Of a DNA stretch of 64,000 nucleotides, positions 44,315 to 52,516 are shown in pieces. The stretch comes from an uncultured Halomonas sp. (GTDB lineage Bacteria; Pseudomonadota; Gammaproteobacteria; Pseudomonadales; Halomonadaceae). Below the pieces are notes generated by a model. The model saw nothing but the letters and a program-made list of their open reading frames with translations, did not search any database and was not told where the DNA came from. The stretch covers positions 310,001-374,000 of the forward strand of contig NZ_CANLTC010000001.1 in assembly GCF_947493865.1 (NCBI RefSeq), written 5' to 3'. The position numbers were made by a program, and so were the translations under genes. Each line of letters begins with the position of its first letter. The first letter of the stretch is position 1.

Positions 44315-44997
44315 GCATCCGCCTCACGCTCGAAATACTCCGCCTGGATTTGCGTTTCCCGTACCCGGCGCCACTCGGCGATCAGTTCTCGGCCATGTTG
44401 TTCTACCTGTGCCGCCGTCCAGCCGGGACGATAGACACTGCCGCCGAAACCAAAACCATCGATGCCGACGCTCATCCACTCGCTCATGTTGCTCTTGTCG
44501 ATGCCGCCCACGGCAAACACCGGCAACTCCGGCGGCAGCACCGCTTTGAGATCCTTGAAGTAACCAATGCCCAGGCGCGCCGCGGGAAAGAGTTTCAAGG
44601 TGGTGGCACCTGCCGCTACGGCGGCCAATGCTTCCGAAGGCGTCATGCAGCCGATCATCGGCGCCAGCCCCTGAGCTACCGCCTCGCGGATCACCGCCTC
44701 GTCGGTATTGGGGGTGATGAGAATCGGTGCATCGAGTTCGGCGAGTCGCGCACAGGCCGCCGGGTCGAGCACCGTGCCGGCACCGATCACGACATCCTCC
44801 GGGCAGCGCTTGGCGATGCGCTCGATACTCTCGAACGCAGAAGGCGAGTTAAGCGGAATCTCGATCATCTTGAAGCCAACATCGACCAGTGCATCGAAGA
44901 TTGCATCGATTTCCGGAGGCCGCACACCGCGTAGAATGGCGACCAGCGGCAAATGTTCGAGGGCCGCATCCAATGCAGCCCGACGTGTTTCGTTCAT
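44311..44997 (-). CDS. dgoA: 2-dehydro-3-deoxy-6-phosphogalactonate aldolase
   Basis: Class I aldolase splitting KDPGal into pyruvate and glyceraldehyde 3-phosphate. The 228 residues are a KDPG/KDPGal-type barrel: LPLVAILRGVRPPEI, the GAGTVLDPAACARL strand, PGCMTPSEA-like IGCMTPSEALAA, the Schiff-base lysine in ATTLKLFPAARLG, and AVGGIDKSNMSEW. The ILRGVRP start is typical of the DgoA rather than the Eda group. AGGAG precedes the ATG. Follows dctM by 15 bases. Confidence 0.93.
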   Translation of the reverse strand: MNETRRAALDAALEHLPLVAILRGVRPPEIDAIFDALVDVGFKMIEIPLNSPSAFESIERIAKRCPEDVVIGAGTVLDPAACARLAELDAPILITPNTDEAVIREAVAQGLAPMIGCMTPSEALAAVAAGATTLKLFPAARLGIGYFKDLKAVLPPELPVFAVGGIDKSNMSEWMSVGIDGFGFGGSVYRPGWTAAQVEQHGRELIAEWRRVRETQIQAEYFEREADA

Positions 44998-45012
44998 GCT
45001 CGACTCCTGTTC

Positions 45013-46314
45013 TCAGACCAGCCACATCGCCAGGTTCGGCCACACCAGCAGCGCCATCAACACGCATAGCTGAATCGCGATGAACGGCAGCAGCGACACG
45101 AAAATGTCCTTGAGGCTGATGCCCGGCGGTGCCACCCCCTTGAGATAGAAGGCGGCGGGACCGAACGGCGGCGATAGAAACGACACCTGCATATTGACCG
45201 CAAACAGGATACCGAACCAGATCGGGCTGTAGCCCAGTTGCTCGACGATGGGCACGAAGATCGGCAGGGTCAGCATCGCTACCCCGATCCAGTCGAGGAA
45301 CATGCCCAGCATCAGCAGGATGCCCATCATCACCAGAATGATCACGATCGGCTCGACATCCAACCCCAGGATCAACTGGGAGATGAAGCGGTTGCCGCCC
45401 ATCAGATTATAGACCCCCACCAGGGCCGCCGCACCGATACCGATCCAGATGATCATGCCGCAGGTGGTCAGGGTCTGACTCAGGCTCTCGTGCAAGGTCT
45501 TGAAGGAGAACTCGCCGCGTCCGATCACCGCCAGCAACACGCCGAACACCCCCATGGCCGCCGCCTCGGTGACCGAGGCCACGCCGCCATAGATCGACCC
45601 CAGCACCATGAAGGCGATCAGGCCCGGCACGATGATTGCCTTGAGCGCCTGCCCCTTGTTGGCGAAACCTTCCTGGCGATCCGCCTCGGTCATGGGCGGC
45701 CCCAGCTCGGGGTTCTTCAAGCAGCGCATCAGGATGTAGGCAATGTAGCTGCCCATCAGGATCATGGCCGGAGTGATCGCCGCAGTGAACAGATCCGCAA
45801 TGGACTCGCTGGCGATCAGACCGTAGATGATCAGCACAATGGAGGGCGGCATCATGGTACCCAGGGAGCCGCCGGCGCACACCACCCCTATAGAGAGATA
45901 CTTGTCGTAACCCAGGCGCAGCATCTGGGGCAAGGCGATAATCCCCAGCAGCACGATTTCACCGCCGATGATCCCGGACAGCGCCGCCAGGAAGAACGCC
46001 ACCACCACGGTCTGAATGGCGACACCGCCGGGCAAGCGACCGGCAAACACCCGCATGGCGTTGAACAGATCCTTGGCGATCCCCGATCGATCGAGCAAGG
46101 AGGCCATCAACACGAACATCGGCACCGCCACCAGGGAGTATTCGGTGACGAAGCCGTAGACCCGGCTGGTCACCAGGGGCAGCGCATTGGTGCCGAACCA
46201 GCCAAAGGTAAAGGCCAGGGCCACCAGTCCCGTGACGAAGGCAAGCGGCAGGCCGGTCACCAACAGGGCAAATATTGCCCCAACGAGCAGCAGCGTTCCG
46301 TCTGCGATTTCCAT
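45013..46314 (-). CDS. dctM: TRAP transporter large permease (DctM type)
   Basis: Inner-membrane channel of a sodium-driven tripartite carboxylate transporter. The 433 residues form about 12-13 membrane helices; recognisable DctM stretches are LALAFTFGWFGTNALPL-like start, SGIAKDLFNAMRVFAGRLPGG, GGSLGTMMPPSIVLIIYG and LGMFLDWIGVAMLTLPIFVP. Starts with a one-base overlap with dctQ. Substrate inferred from the operon: a hexonate such as galactonate or its 2-keto-3-deoxy form. Confidence 0.94.
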   Translation of the reverse strand: MEIADGTLLLVGAIFALLVTGLPLAFVTGLVALAFTFGWFGTNALPLVTSRVYGFVTEYSLVAVPMFVLMASLLDRSGIAKDLFNAMRVFAGRLPGGVAIQTVVVAFFLAALSGIIGGEIVLLGIIALPQMLRLGYDKYLSIGVVCAGGSLGTMMPPSIVLIIYGLIASESIADLFTAAITPAMILMGSYIAYILMRCLKNPELGPPMTEADRQEGFANKGQALKAIIVPGLIAFMVLGSIYGGVASVTEAAAMGVFGVLLAVIGRGEFSFKTLHESLSQTLTTCGMIIWIGIGAAALVGVYNLMGGNRFISQLILGLDVEPIVIILVMMGILLMLGMFLDWIGVAMLTLPIFVPIVEQLGYSPIWFGILFAVNMQVSFLSPPFGPAAFYLKGVAPPGISLKDIFVSLLPFIAIQLCVLMALLVWPNLAMWLV

Positions 46315-46943
46315 CAGTGCGCTCCTCCTGCACCCTCGCCGCGGTCATCGGCCCGCGCACGTAACGATTGAACGAGATGAATCAACGACTGCACGCACAT
46401 GATGATCAGCGCCAGCATGATCATGCCCTTGACCAGTGCCGGAAAAGGTGGATTCCAGGAGGTGCCGGAGCGCTCCAGCGACCACTCGCCCAGCGGGTTA
46501 TGGGAGGCGTCCCAGAACATGACATAGGCGGCGTAGCTCATCCCCAGGCAGAAGCCCAGGGTCACCAGGTCATTGAAGCGATCGAGCCATAACTTGAAAC
46601 GCGGGCCGACGGTGTCGTAGAGCACCCGCACACGGATATGGCGATTGCTGGCCAGGGCCACCGGGCCGCCAAGCGAAAAACTCACCGCCACCAGCATGAC
46701 CACGGTTTCATGTACCCAGGAGGTGGGCGAATCGAAGCCATAGCGCATGATGACCTCAAAAACGCTGATCGCCATGGCGATGAATATCAACCAGGCAGCG
46801 CCTCTTCCACACCAGGCTATTCCCTTGTCAAACGTGCTTCTGACGGGATCGGGTTGTGTCGTGGCGTCTCCGGAGGTCGGGCCGGCGAGTTCGTCTTCTC
46901 CAGGCTTTGGAGAATCCTCGTTGGGGGGTGGGTGTGATGACAT
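46314..46943 (-). CDS. dctQ: TRAP transporter small permease (DctQ type)
   Basis: Four-helix membrane subunit that pairs with DctM. The 209 residues have a hydrophilic N-terminus of about 35 residues (Pro/Asp/Glu-rich), then helices near 45-65, 80-105, 130-150 and 165-190. The conserved SPTSWVHETVVMLVAVSFSLGG segment is typical of DctQ. An AGGATAGGT site lies before the ATG. It is separated from dctP by about 270 bases containing a repeat element, so the operon is interrupted by non-coding DNA. Confidence 0.9.
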   Translation of the reverse strand: MSSHPPPNEDSPKPGEDELAGPTSGDATTQPDPVRSTFDKGIAWCGRGAAWLIFIAMAISVFEVIMRYGFDSPTSWVHETVVMLVAVSFSLGGPVALASNRHIRVRVLYDTVGPRFKLWLDRFNDLVTLGFCLGMSYAAYVMFWDASHNPLGEWSLERSGTSWNPPFPALVKGMIMLALIIMCVQSLIHLVQSLRARADDRGEGAGGAH

Positions 46944-47010
46944 GACCTATCCTTGAGCAAGCTCTGAACAAAAAACAGAAGGAATCCGGGTAGATTCCTT
47001 CGATACTTGT

Positions 47011-47157
47011 CCGGCGGCAGTCCTCCGCGAAGGCGCTGTAAACCCTTCCCTGGGCGCTACTTTTGCCATCTGACCGCCATGGATGGCGGAAATGCCGGAA
47101 TTGCATGGAGCCTTTTCCGGCCATGGCAAAAGACCTTCGCTTTGGTCTGCCCCCGGC
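47011..47157. repeat. Palindromic MITE-like element, family III, copy 1
   Basis: 147 bp, matching copy 2 (57247-57393) in length and at roughly four fifths of positions by eye. Nested inverted repeats: CTTTTGCCAT/ATGGCAAAAG, and CCGCCAT-GG-ATGGCGG in the centre. The outer ends (CCGGCGGCA... and ...CCCCCGG) form an imperfect inverted repeat. It lies inside the dctP-dctQ gap of the TRAP operon. Confidence 0.85.
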
Positions 47158-47217
47158 CACCTACGCAACTCTCAATCGCGATAGCCTTAGATACACACCG
47201 GCATCGACAAGCCTCGC

Positions 47218-48237
47218 TTACATCAGATCGTTTTCCTTGAGATAAGCGGTCACCGAGTCGTAGACCTTCCGGGTCATGTCGTTCTTCTCGGCCCAGACGG
47301 CCCACTCTTCTTCAGCGATGTTGCGGAACTTGGCGCGCTCCTCATCGGGCAGGTCGATGATCTCGATGTCCGGATTCTGGCGCACCTCTTCCACCGCTTC
47401 CTCATCGAGTTCCTTGAGCTTGGCCACCATCTCGTCAGCCATGTCGTCGACGGTGCTCTCGAGCATGCTCTTCAGGTCGTCCGGCAGGCTATCCCACTCT
47501 TGCTTGTTGACGGACACCGCCACCATCGGCAGCGAGTGGAAACCCGGATAGCTGGGATAGGGCGCGAACTCGTACAGGCCTTGCTGGTAATTGGTGGCGA
47601 AGACGGTGTAATCCGCCGCGTCGATCACACCCTTTTCCAGCGCGGTATAGACCTCGGAACCCGGCAGGTTCACCGGTGTCGCGCCGGCCTTCTCGAAGAT
47701 GTTGTAGACCATGCCTTCCGGAGCGCGCAGCTTCAGCCCCTTGAGATCGTCGACGGTGCGAATCGGCCGCTTGGAGGGCAAGGCCTCGAGGCCGGTCGCC
47801 GCGGCGCCGATCAGATGCAGGCCGTAAGGCTCGACGAGTTCGTTGTAGAGTTCTTCGCCCCCGCCATTGCGCATGTAGTCGAGAAATTCGTTGGGATCGC
47901 CCCAGGCACCGACCAGATTACCCAACATGCCGAAAGCCGGATTCTGCCCGGTGAAGTAGCTGGGATCGGTCAGATGGCCCTGCAGGATGCCGGACTTGAC
48001 GGCCTGCAGGGTCTGATTGGCCTGAACCACGGCGTTGACCGGCAATATCTCGATCTTGATGCGACCGTCGGATTTTTCCTCGACCTCATCGGCCCAGGCT
48101 TTCTTGATCTCGAACTGCGGCTCGCCGGAGGTTTCCGAGGTCTGGAAGGTCCATTCGTATTCGGCGGCCTGGGCATTGAAGGCCAATGCACCGAGCACGG
48201 CAACGGTGAGCGTCTTGAGTGGCATGCGTGACATCAT
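47218..48237 (-). CDS. dctP: TRAP transporter substrate-binding protein (DctP type)
   Basis: Periplasmic receptor that delivers the substrate to DctQM. Start at ATG 48237 (339 residues) with AAGGAGA five bases upstream. A Sec signal peptide is clear (LKTLTVAVLGALAFNAQA, cut before AEYEW). The DctP fold is marked by GRIKIEILPVNAVVQ, LKGLKLRAPEGMVYNIFEKAG with the arginine that usually binds the substrate carboxylate, and GVIDAADYTVFATNYQQGLYE. The very acidic surface fits a halophile. It follows the regulator gene by ten bases, so regulator and transporter are one unit. Confidence 0.94.
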   Translation of the reverse strand: MMSRMPLKTLTVAVLGALAFNAQAAEYEWTFQTSETSGEPQFEIKKAWADEVEEKSDGRIKIEILPVNAVVQANQTLQAVKSGILQGHLTDPSYFTGQNPAFGMLGNLVGAWGDPNEFLDYMRNGGGEELYNELVEPYGLHLIGAAATGLEALPSKRPIRTVDDLKGLKLRAPEGMVYNIFEKAGATPVNLPGSEVYTALEKGVIDAADYTVFATNYQQGLYEFAPYPSYPGFHSLPMVAVSVNKQEWDSLPDDLKSMLESTVDDMADEMVAKLKELDEEAVEEVRQNPDIEIIDLPDEERAKFRNIAEEEWAVWAEKNDMTRKVYDSVTAYLKENDLM

Positions 48238-48247
48238 GTGCGTCTCC

Positions 48248-49039
48248 TTAACCATCTATTGTTTGAACTTCGTGAGTTGCTGTTTGAGACTCCAGGGTGG
48301 GCAATGCCGGAAGCAACCCTTCAAGCCCCAGATCCCGACCGGTGCGATCCAGCACCGCCAATGCCGCCTGGGCAGCCTTTTGCGGCTGACGCAGACGAAT
48401 GGCCTCCATGACCCGACGATGACGCTCCATGCTGTCGTGGAGTTCGTCGGCGCTGTGATTGGATTTTTCCACTAAAAGCGCGATGGCAGGCTTCAGCACA
48501 TGGCTGATCTGTGCCCACACAAGGTTGTGGGAAGCCGTGAAAATAGCCTCATGAAAGTCGACATCGTATTCATTGTGGCTACGCCCTTCCCAGCACAAAT
48601 CACCCTGTTCAAGCGCGTTGATCATGCCGTCATAGGCGGTTTCGATCGCCAACAGATCGGCGGCGGTGGCATTTTCCGCGGCAAGTCGCGAAACGAAAGG
48701 CTCCACGGCGACGCGAAAGGTGAATATCTCGCGCTGAATAGTGGGATTGGGCTGGGCAAAGCGTGCCATCCAGGCACTGACCCGGGGATCGAGCAGGTGC
48801 CATTCGGCAAGCTCACGTACCCGCGTGCCCTGGCCGGAAATACGTTTCAACAGGCCTGCTGCCACCAATAACTGCAGGGCACTGCGTACCGTACTGCGGC
48901 TGACACCGAACTGGTCGCAGAGATCGATCTCGCGAGGCACGTAATCGCCCGGCCCATAGCGACCGCTGAAGATGGCTTCAGCCAGGTATTCAGCAATGTC
49001 CGGGCGTCTGGATCGACCCCTGCCAGCGGTGTGACTCAT
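48248..49039 (-). CDS. GntR-family regulator, FCD subfamily (DgoR-like)
   Basis: Probable local repressor of the transporter and dgoA/dgoK genes. From ATG 49039 it has 263 residues; ATGs at 49075 and 49087 are alternatives and none has a good ribosome site. N-terminal winged helix-turn-helix: REIDLCDQFGVSRSTVRSAL. C-terminal FCD ligand domain with Asp/His metal set: the DVDFHEAIFTASHN run, SHVLKPA and ERHRRVMEAI. Overall pattern including WHLLDPRVSAWM is like E. coli DgoR (D-galactonate response). A palindrome lies just upstream. Confidence 0.88.
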   Translation of the reverse strand: MSHTAGRGRSRRPDIAEYLAEAIFSGRYGPGDYVPREIDLCDQFGVSRSTVRSALQLLVAAGLLKRISGQGTRVRELAEWHLLDPRVSAWMARFAQPNPTIQREIFTFRVAVEPFVSRLAAENATAADLLAIETAYDGMINALEQGDLCWEGRSHNEYDVDFHEAIFTASHNLVWAQISHVLKPAIALLVEKSNHSADELHDSMERHRRVMEAIRLRQPQKAAQAALAVLDRTGRDLGLEGLLPALPTLESQTATHEVQTIDG

Positions 49040-49075
49040 GGAATAGTGCCCGAGTTTGTAGGACCAGAACTTCAT

Positions 49076-49088
49076 TATGTCGGACATA
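49076..49088. promoter_or_regulatory. Candidate operator of the DgoR-like regulator
   Basis: Perfect palindrome TATGTC-G-GACATA, 37 bases upstream of the chosen start codon. A related half-site TTCGGACAA follows at 49091-49099. GntR/FCD proteins bind short palindromes of this size near their own promoters; the assignment is inferred. Confidence 0.4.
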
Positions 49089-49097
49089 GCTTCGGAC

Positions 49098-49141
49098 AAT
49101 AATAAAAGGAGCGCCTTTAGACTTTAGTCCAAGCGCTCCTT
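49098..49141 (-). terminator. Terminator of the DUF6506 gene
   Basis: On the minus strand AAGGAGCGC (49133-49141) pairs with GCGCTCCTT (49106-49114) around an 18-base loop, followed by TTTATTATT. It lies between this gene and the gntR promoter. Confidence 0.75.
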
Positions 49142-49170
49142 GAAAGCCTCCGCGTCTTCAACCGCAGCCT

Positions 49171-49434
49171 TTAATCGAAGCGTACAAGCCCTACCTCAAC
49201 GCCACCCCCTGCCACCTCGCGTACAGCTTCAAGCCCCTGCTCACCAAAGCTCGAACTGAGTTCGATCCTGTCGACGCCTTGGGAGACGAACTCTCGCGTC
49301 AAGCGCTTGGCCGTCTCGATATCGCTCAAGGTAACGAGGCTCACATTGTAACCACCACTGCTTTGACTGCTGGACGAAGCATTGCCGGATGCAGGCAGCA
49401 TGATTAGAAACGCAATGTGTTGAGTAGACGCCAT
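49171..49434 (-). CDS. DUF6506-like small protein (87 aa)
   Basis: Compact alpha/beta protein. Start at ATG 49434, with the perfect ribosome site AGGAGGTGA four bases upstream. Sequence features: strand HIAFLIMLPAS, a Ser/Gly-rich loop, strand YNVSLVTLSDIETAKRLTRE, helix, then SQGVDRIELSSSFGEQG and VEVGLVRFD. The alternation and the ELSSSFG, VGLVRFD ends resemble DUF6506 proteins, whose function is unknown. A terminator follows. Followed upstream by the M14-peptidase gene with a short gap. Confidence 0.7.
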   Translation of the reverse strand: MASTQHIAFLIMLPASGNASSSSQSSGGYNVSLVTLSDIETAKRLTREFVSQGVDRIELSSSFGEQGLEAVREVAGGGVEVGLVRFD

Positions 49435-49507
49435 GAACTCACCTCCTGAACATCGAATGGTGGACTTCATCCAGGGTAGTCAAGCATGGGAACCCTGAAC
49501 AACTCGC

Positions 49508-51064
49508 TCAAGCGATCGCGTAATCCGCTGTTTCGGTGCTGTCCTGAATACCCACTAAAGAGACGTTCTCATTGCCGGCATCCTGATTCGCAATCGTCGA
49601 ATCGAGCTGCGCCAGCACCGCGTCTGCCTCCATGGGTTGGCCCTCGGAGCCCATCGGTCCGTCATTTGCCCACAGCAGGCTGTCTCGCTGACCAGTGGCA
49701 TATATCTCCTCGAAAGGAATACGCTCGCCACGCTCGGGAATCGCCAATGCCTGGGCCGGATCAAGATCCTCGAAAGAGTCGTCCGCCAAGGACTCGATGA
49801 CACCCAGCATACTGAGCAAGCCTTCGGCGGTGAGGGCGCTGGCCAGGGCACTGTAATCCATATCGAGACCATTCTGGGCGATCTGATCCATTTCCTGCAG
49901 GCCACGCTGCTCGATCAGCAGTGTCGGCGTACCCTCCAGCGCCAGGCCATTGCGCGCGATGGATGGGATGCCACTGCCGGGGAAGAGAGAAAGCTCCGCG
50001 TGATCGAAATCCTCGAGCTGGTTGGCGATCGCCACCGCCGCACGTTGGCCGGTCTCCGATACCTGGGCTTCCACGCCAGGATTGGTCGCCCACTGCACCG
50101 ACATGGTCTCGAGTTCGCCATCTGCGCCGAGGTAGTCGTTCTGATGATGGTAGTCCAGGAACAGATCCGGGTTGTATTCGTCCACTACCTCGAGCACCGC
50201 CAGCGCTTCGGGAATGGACTCCGGGTCGGGGCGATCGGTTGCGTCGTAGCTGCGATTGAGATCCATATTCTCGGAATTGCGGCGCGGATCGAGTACGTCC
50301 TGATTGCCGGCAACCTGCTGCTCCCAGCGGGCAAAACCGTCCGGATTGACTCGCGGTATCGCCACCACGGTCACTTCATCCCGCAGGTTCCTGGCATACT
50401 CGGTGTCCGCGCTGAGGGTGTCGAGCAGCTTGACCAGCGCCTCCGTTCCCAATGGCTCATCACCATGTTGCTGGGAAACGATCATGAGCGTCTTGTCACC
50501 TTGCCCCACTTCGGCGCGATACAACGGCCGCCCTTCCACCGATTCCCCCGCTACCGCCAGATCCAGCGTATCGCGCTGCTCATCGAGAGCTTCCAGATCC
50601 GCGTAAAGCTGCTCATTCGAGCGCAGATTGTCCAGGGTGAGCTGCTGATCCTTGTCGAACTCGCTCAAGGGTACGTTATCCGCGTAGTAATCCGCGATGG
50701 AGAACTTGGCAAAACTTGCTTCCTGATCGGTAGGCCCGGCCGCCCGCAGCATGGTCGGTGCCAGCTCATCACGCTGCAACGCGCCGCTTTTCAGTTGTTC
50801 GGTCCAGTACGCCAGTCCCCCTTCATCGGGCTCACGTTCGAACAGCTCGTCATAAAGAGTCGTAACGAATGCTTCATCGCTGGGCCTGTCGCCACCTGAA
50901 CGCAGCTCCTCGTAGTAAGACAACCCGGACGCCAAATCATCGAAATCGACGACATCCTCCTCGAGAAGATACGCTCCCGCTTTTTGCCCCGCGGGACCGG
51001 CAGGCTGCCCGAGATAGGCAGCATAAAGTGCCTGAATCTTCTGTTCGGTGTACTGACTAGCCAT
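49508..51064 (-). CDS. M14-type zinc carboxypeptidase fused to N-terminal DUF4214
   Basis: A 518-residue acidic protein. Residues 1-115 contain DUF4214-like units: KIQALYAAYLGQPAGPAGQ and FVTTLYDELFEREPDEGGLA, the latter a near-standard motif. From about 150 comes an M14 metallopeptidase: His200 and Glu203 in QQHGDEPLGTE, NPDGFARWE, the substrate-binding pair Asn270-Arg271 in DLNRSYD, His306/307 in LDYHHQND as third zinc ligand, and Glu385 in LLIEQRG as general base. All catalytic residues are present. There is no signal peptide; DUF4214 often occurs in type I secreted proteins, so that route is plausible. The C-terminal 110 residues are acidic and unassigned. Confidence 0.8.
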   Translation of the reverse strand: MASQYTEQKIQALYAAYLGQPAGPAGQKAGAYLLEEDVVDFDDLASGLSYYEELRSGGDRPSDEAFVTTLYDELFEREPDEGGLAYWTEQLKSGALQRDELAPTMLRAAGPTDQEASFAKFSIADYYADNVPLSEFDKDQQLTLDNLRSNEQLYADLEALDEQRDTLDLAVAGESVEGRPLYRAEVGQGDKTLMIVSQQHGDEPLGTEALVKLLDTLSADTEYARNLRDEVTVVAIPRVNPDGFARWEQQVAGNQDVLDPRRNSENMDLNRSYDATDRPDPESIPEALAVLEVVDEYNPDLFLDYHHQNDYLGADGELETMSVQWATNPGVEAQVSETGQRAAVAIANQLEDFDHAELSLFPGSGIPSIARNGLALEGTPTLLIEQRGLQEMDQIAQNGLDMDYSALASALTAEGLLSMLGVIESLADDSFEDLDPAQALAIPERGERIPFEEIYATGQRDSLLWANDGPMGSEGQPMEADAVLAQLDSTIANQDAGNENVSLVGIQDSTETADYAIA

Positions 51065-51216
51065 TTTCTTACCCTTGTTTGCTCAAAAGACGACGTTCAC
51101 AAAAGTCGATATGAAAAATGCCTCATATGACAAGAGGGTAGCGTACTAGACGCGTCATGCCACCCTTTCGCCTGCTTTTTTATGAAACGTTCGGCACCAA
51201 TATTATCTCTACCGGC

Positions 51217-51681
51217 TCAAAGTCGTTGCCAGGCGTCTTCAAGAACGTGGTGCTGGGCAATCTTCTGGTCGATGAAAGTACGGAACAAGGTGGCAAGTTC
51301 TGGAATGGCATTGGCCTTCAGCAATTGTTCATAAAGACGGCATGAATGCTGTTCGTCATTGAGCATACGCTTGAATACGTGATTGGCCGCTTGCTCGTTT
51401 AGCACAAAGAAAGGAGGCTGGACGGGTGACTTGCACGCGGTCTTGATAGCCGGCAAGCGTTCAAAGAAAAGACGCTTATTGACGCTCTCCAGTTCGCCAA
51501 GACGACGCTGGCTTTCGGATACCAGCGTATCCATCAAGCTGCTGATGGCGGTATTGAACGGCTGGAAGCGCAGCGCCATCAATCGATAACGCCGGGCTTC
51601 CTGTCCCTCGTGCGCATTAGCCAAGATGAGCAGCTCTTCCGGCATGAGACTGACAGTACGCGTATCGTTTGTGTGCTGCAT
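51217..51681 (-). CDS. Ferritin-like / rubrerythrin-related helical protein
   Basis: A 154-residue protein from ATG 51681, with the strong site GGGGGGAGG just upstream. It looks like a four-helix bundle: ILANAHEGQEARRYRLMALRF with an EGQEARRY helix, ISSLMDTLVSESQRRLGELE, LNDEQHSCRLYEQLLKANAI, and FIDQKIAQHHVLEDAW. The repeated E..xx..Y/A pattern of the first and third helices is ferritin-like, but the full set of iron ligands (ExxH in helices 2 and 4) is not complete: ESQRR has no His and QHHVLE only partly fits. So it may be a non-metal or altered member. Function unknown. Confidence 0.55.
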   Translation of the reverse strand: MQHTNDTRTVSLMPEELLILANAHEGQEARRYRLMALRFQPFNTAISSLMDTLVSESQRRLGELESVNKRLFFERLPAIKTACKSPVQPPFFVLNEQAANHVFKRMLNDEQHSCRLYEQLLKANAIPELATLFRTFIDQKIAQHHVLEDAWQRL

Positions 51682-51869
51682 AACCTCCCCCCTGCAACGG
51701 CATTTGCAAACCAAACCACTGCGTCGATGGCCTTGGAATCAGGCTCGACTTCAGTGTGGAAGCAAGCAGGAGGCAAAAAATTGATCTCGATCAGTTAAAA
51801 ATAGGCTTTAGCCATAAACGGTAGTCCGGTAACTCCAATTGATCACGATTGTCATGCTCCATCGCACGA

Positions 51870-52460
51870 TCATGCAAGCGCTTTCTGCACCAGATGCTGC
51901 GCCTCAGGCGTCATGGGGATGGTAGCGACAAGCTCCTGGCCGCGTGGCGACATCTTGTTCCAGGTCTTGCGCAGAATACGAATCAGCTTCTCTTCGTCAT
52001 GCTCACGGGAGAAGTCCGCAAAGTAGTGTTCGAGAAACACCAGACAAGCAGTGTCTTCCATGGCTTGGGTATCGGCATCATGGCGCAGTTGCTCCTTGCG
52101 GATCATCCGGGATACACGCTCGCAAAACTCGGCTTCGTAACCTGCCTCACCCAGAACCCGAGCGGCCTGTTCGGCCTGGATACGCCCCAGATCACGGCGC
52201 CAGGTCAGATAGCCCGGGCGATCCTGAGGATAGTCGCTTCTTGGAACGCGCCAACGCTGCAGGTGCTGGGCGCGCACCGCCAGTCGCAAGGCTTCCGAGG
52301 CATCAGGTGCCACCTGGGCAAGCCACGCGCTCATGCGCTCGGCGTAGAGCAGTTCCTGGGGCACTTCCTCGCCATCGACCCGCTCGCGCCGTGGATCCTC
52401 GGCATGCAGGGCATCCAGGCGCCGCAAGGCAGTATCGAAGCGCTCATCGAGCTCGGTCAT
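51870..52460 (-). CDS. DUF4202 family protein
   Basis: A 196-residue helical protein; ATG 52460 follows GAGGAATC. Family features: FDTALRRLDALHAEDPRRE at the start, ELLYAERMSAWLAQVAPDASEALRLAVRAQHLQRW with a conserved His, RSDYPQDRPGYLTWRRDLGR, and DTACLVFLEHYFADF. The internal AERM...HLQRW...YLTWRR order with conserved Glu and His residues suggests an HD-like metal site, which is inferred only. DUF4202 proteins have no established role. Downstream of the YbiT-type gene by 56 bases. Confidence 0.85.
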   Translation of the reverse strand: MTELDERFDTALRRLDALHAEDPRRERVDGEEVPQELLYAERMSAWLAQVAPDASEALRLAVRAQHLQRWRVPRSDYPQDRPGYLTWRRDLGRIQAEQAARVLGEAGYEAEFCERVSRMIRKEQLRHDADTQAMEDTACLVFLEHYFADFSREHDEEKLIRILRKTWNKMSPRGQELVATIPMTPEAQHLVQKALA

Positions 52461-52516
52461 GGTAGATTCCTCGATTTGAACCTTGGGTGCCAGCATAGGG
52501 CAGTTGCCGGGCGCCG

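Noticed and set aside
46187-47305. Open frames crossing the family III repeat
   Set aside because: They read through the palindromic repeat and have no conserved pattern.
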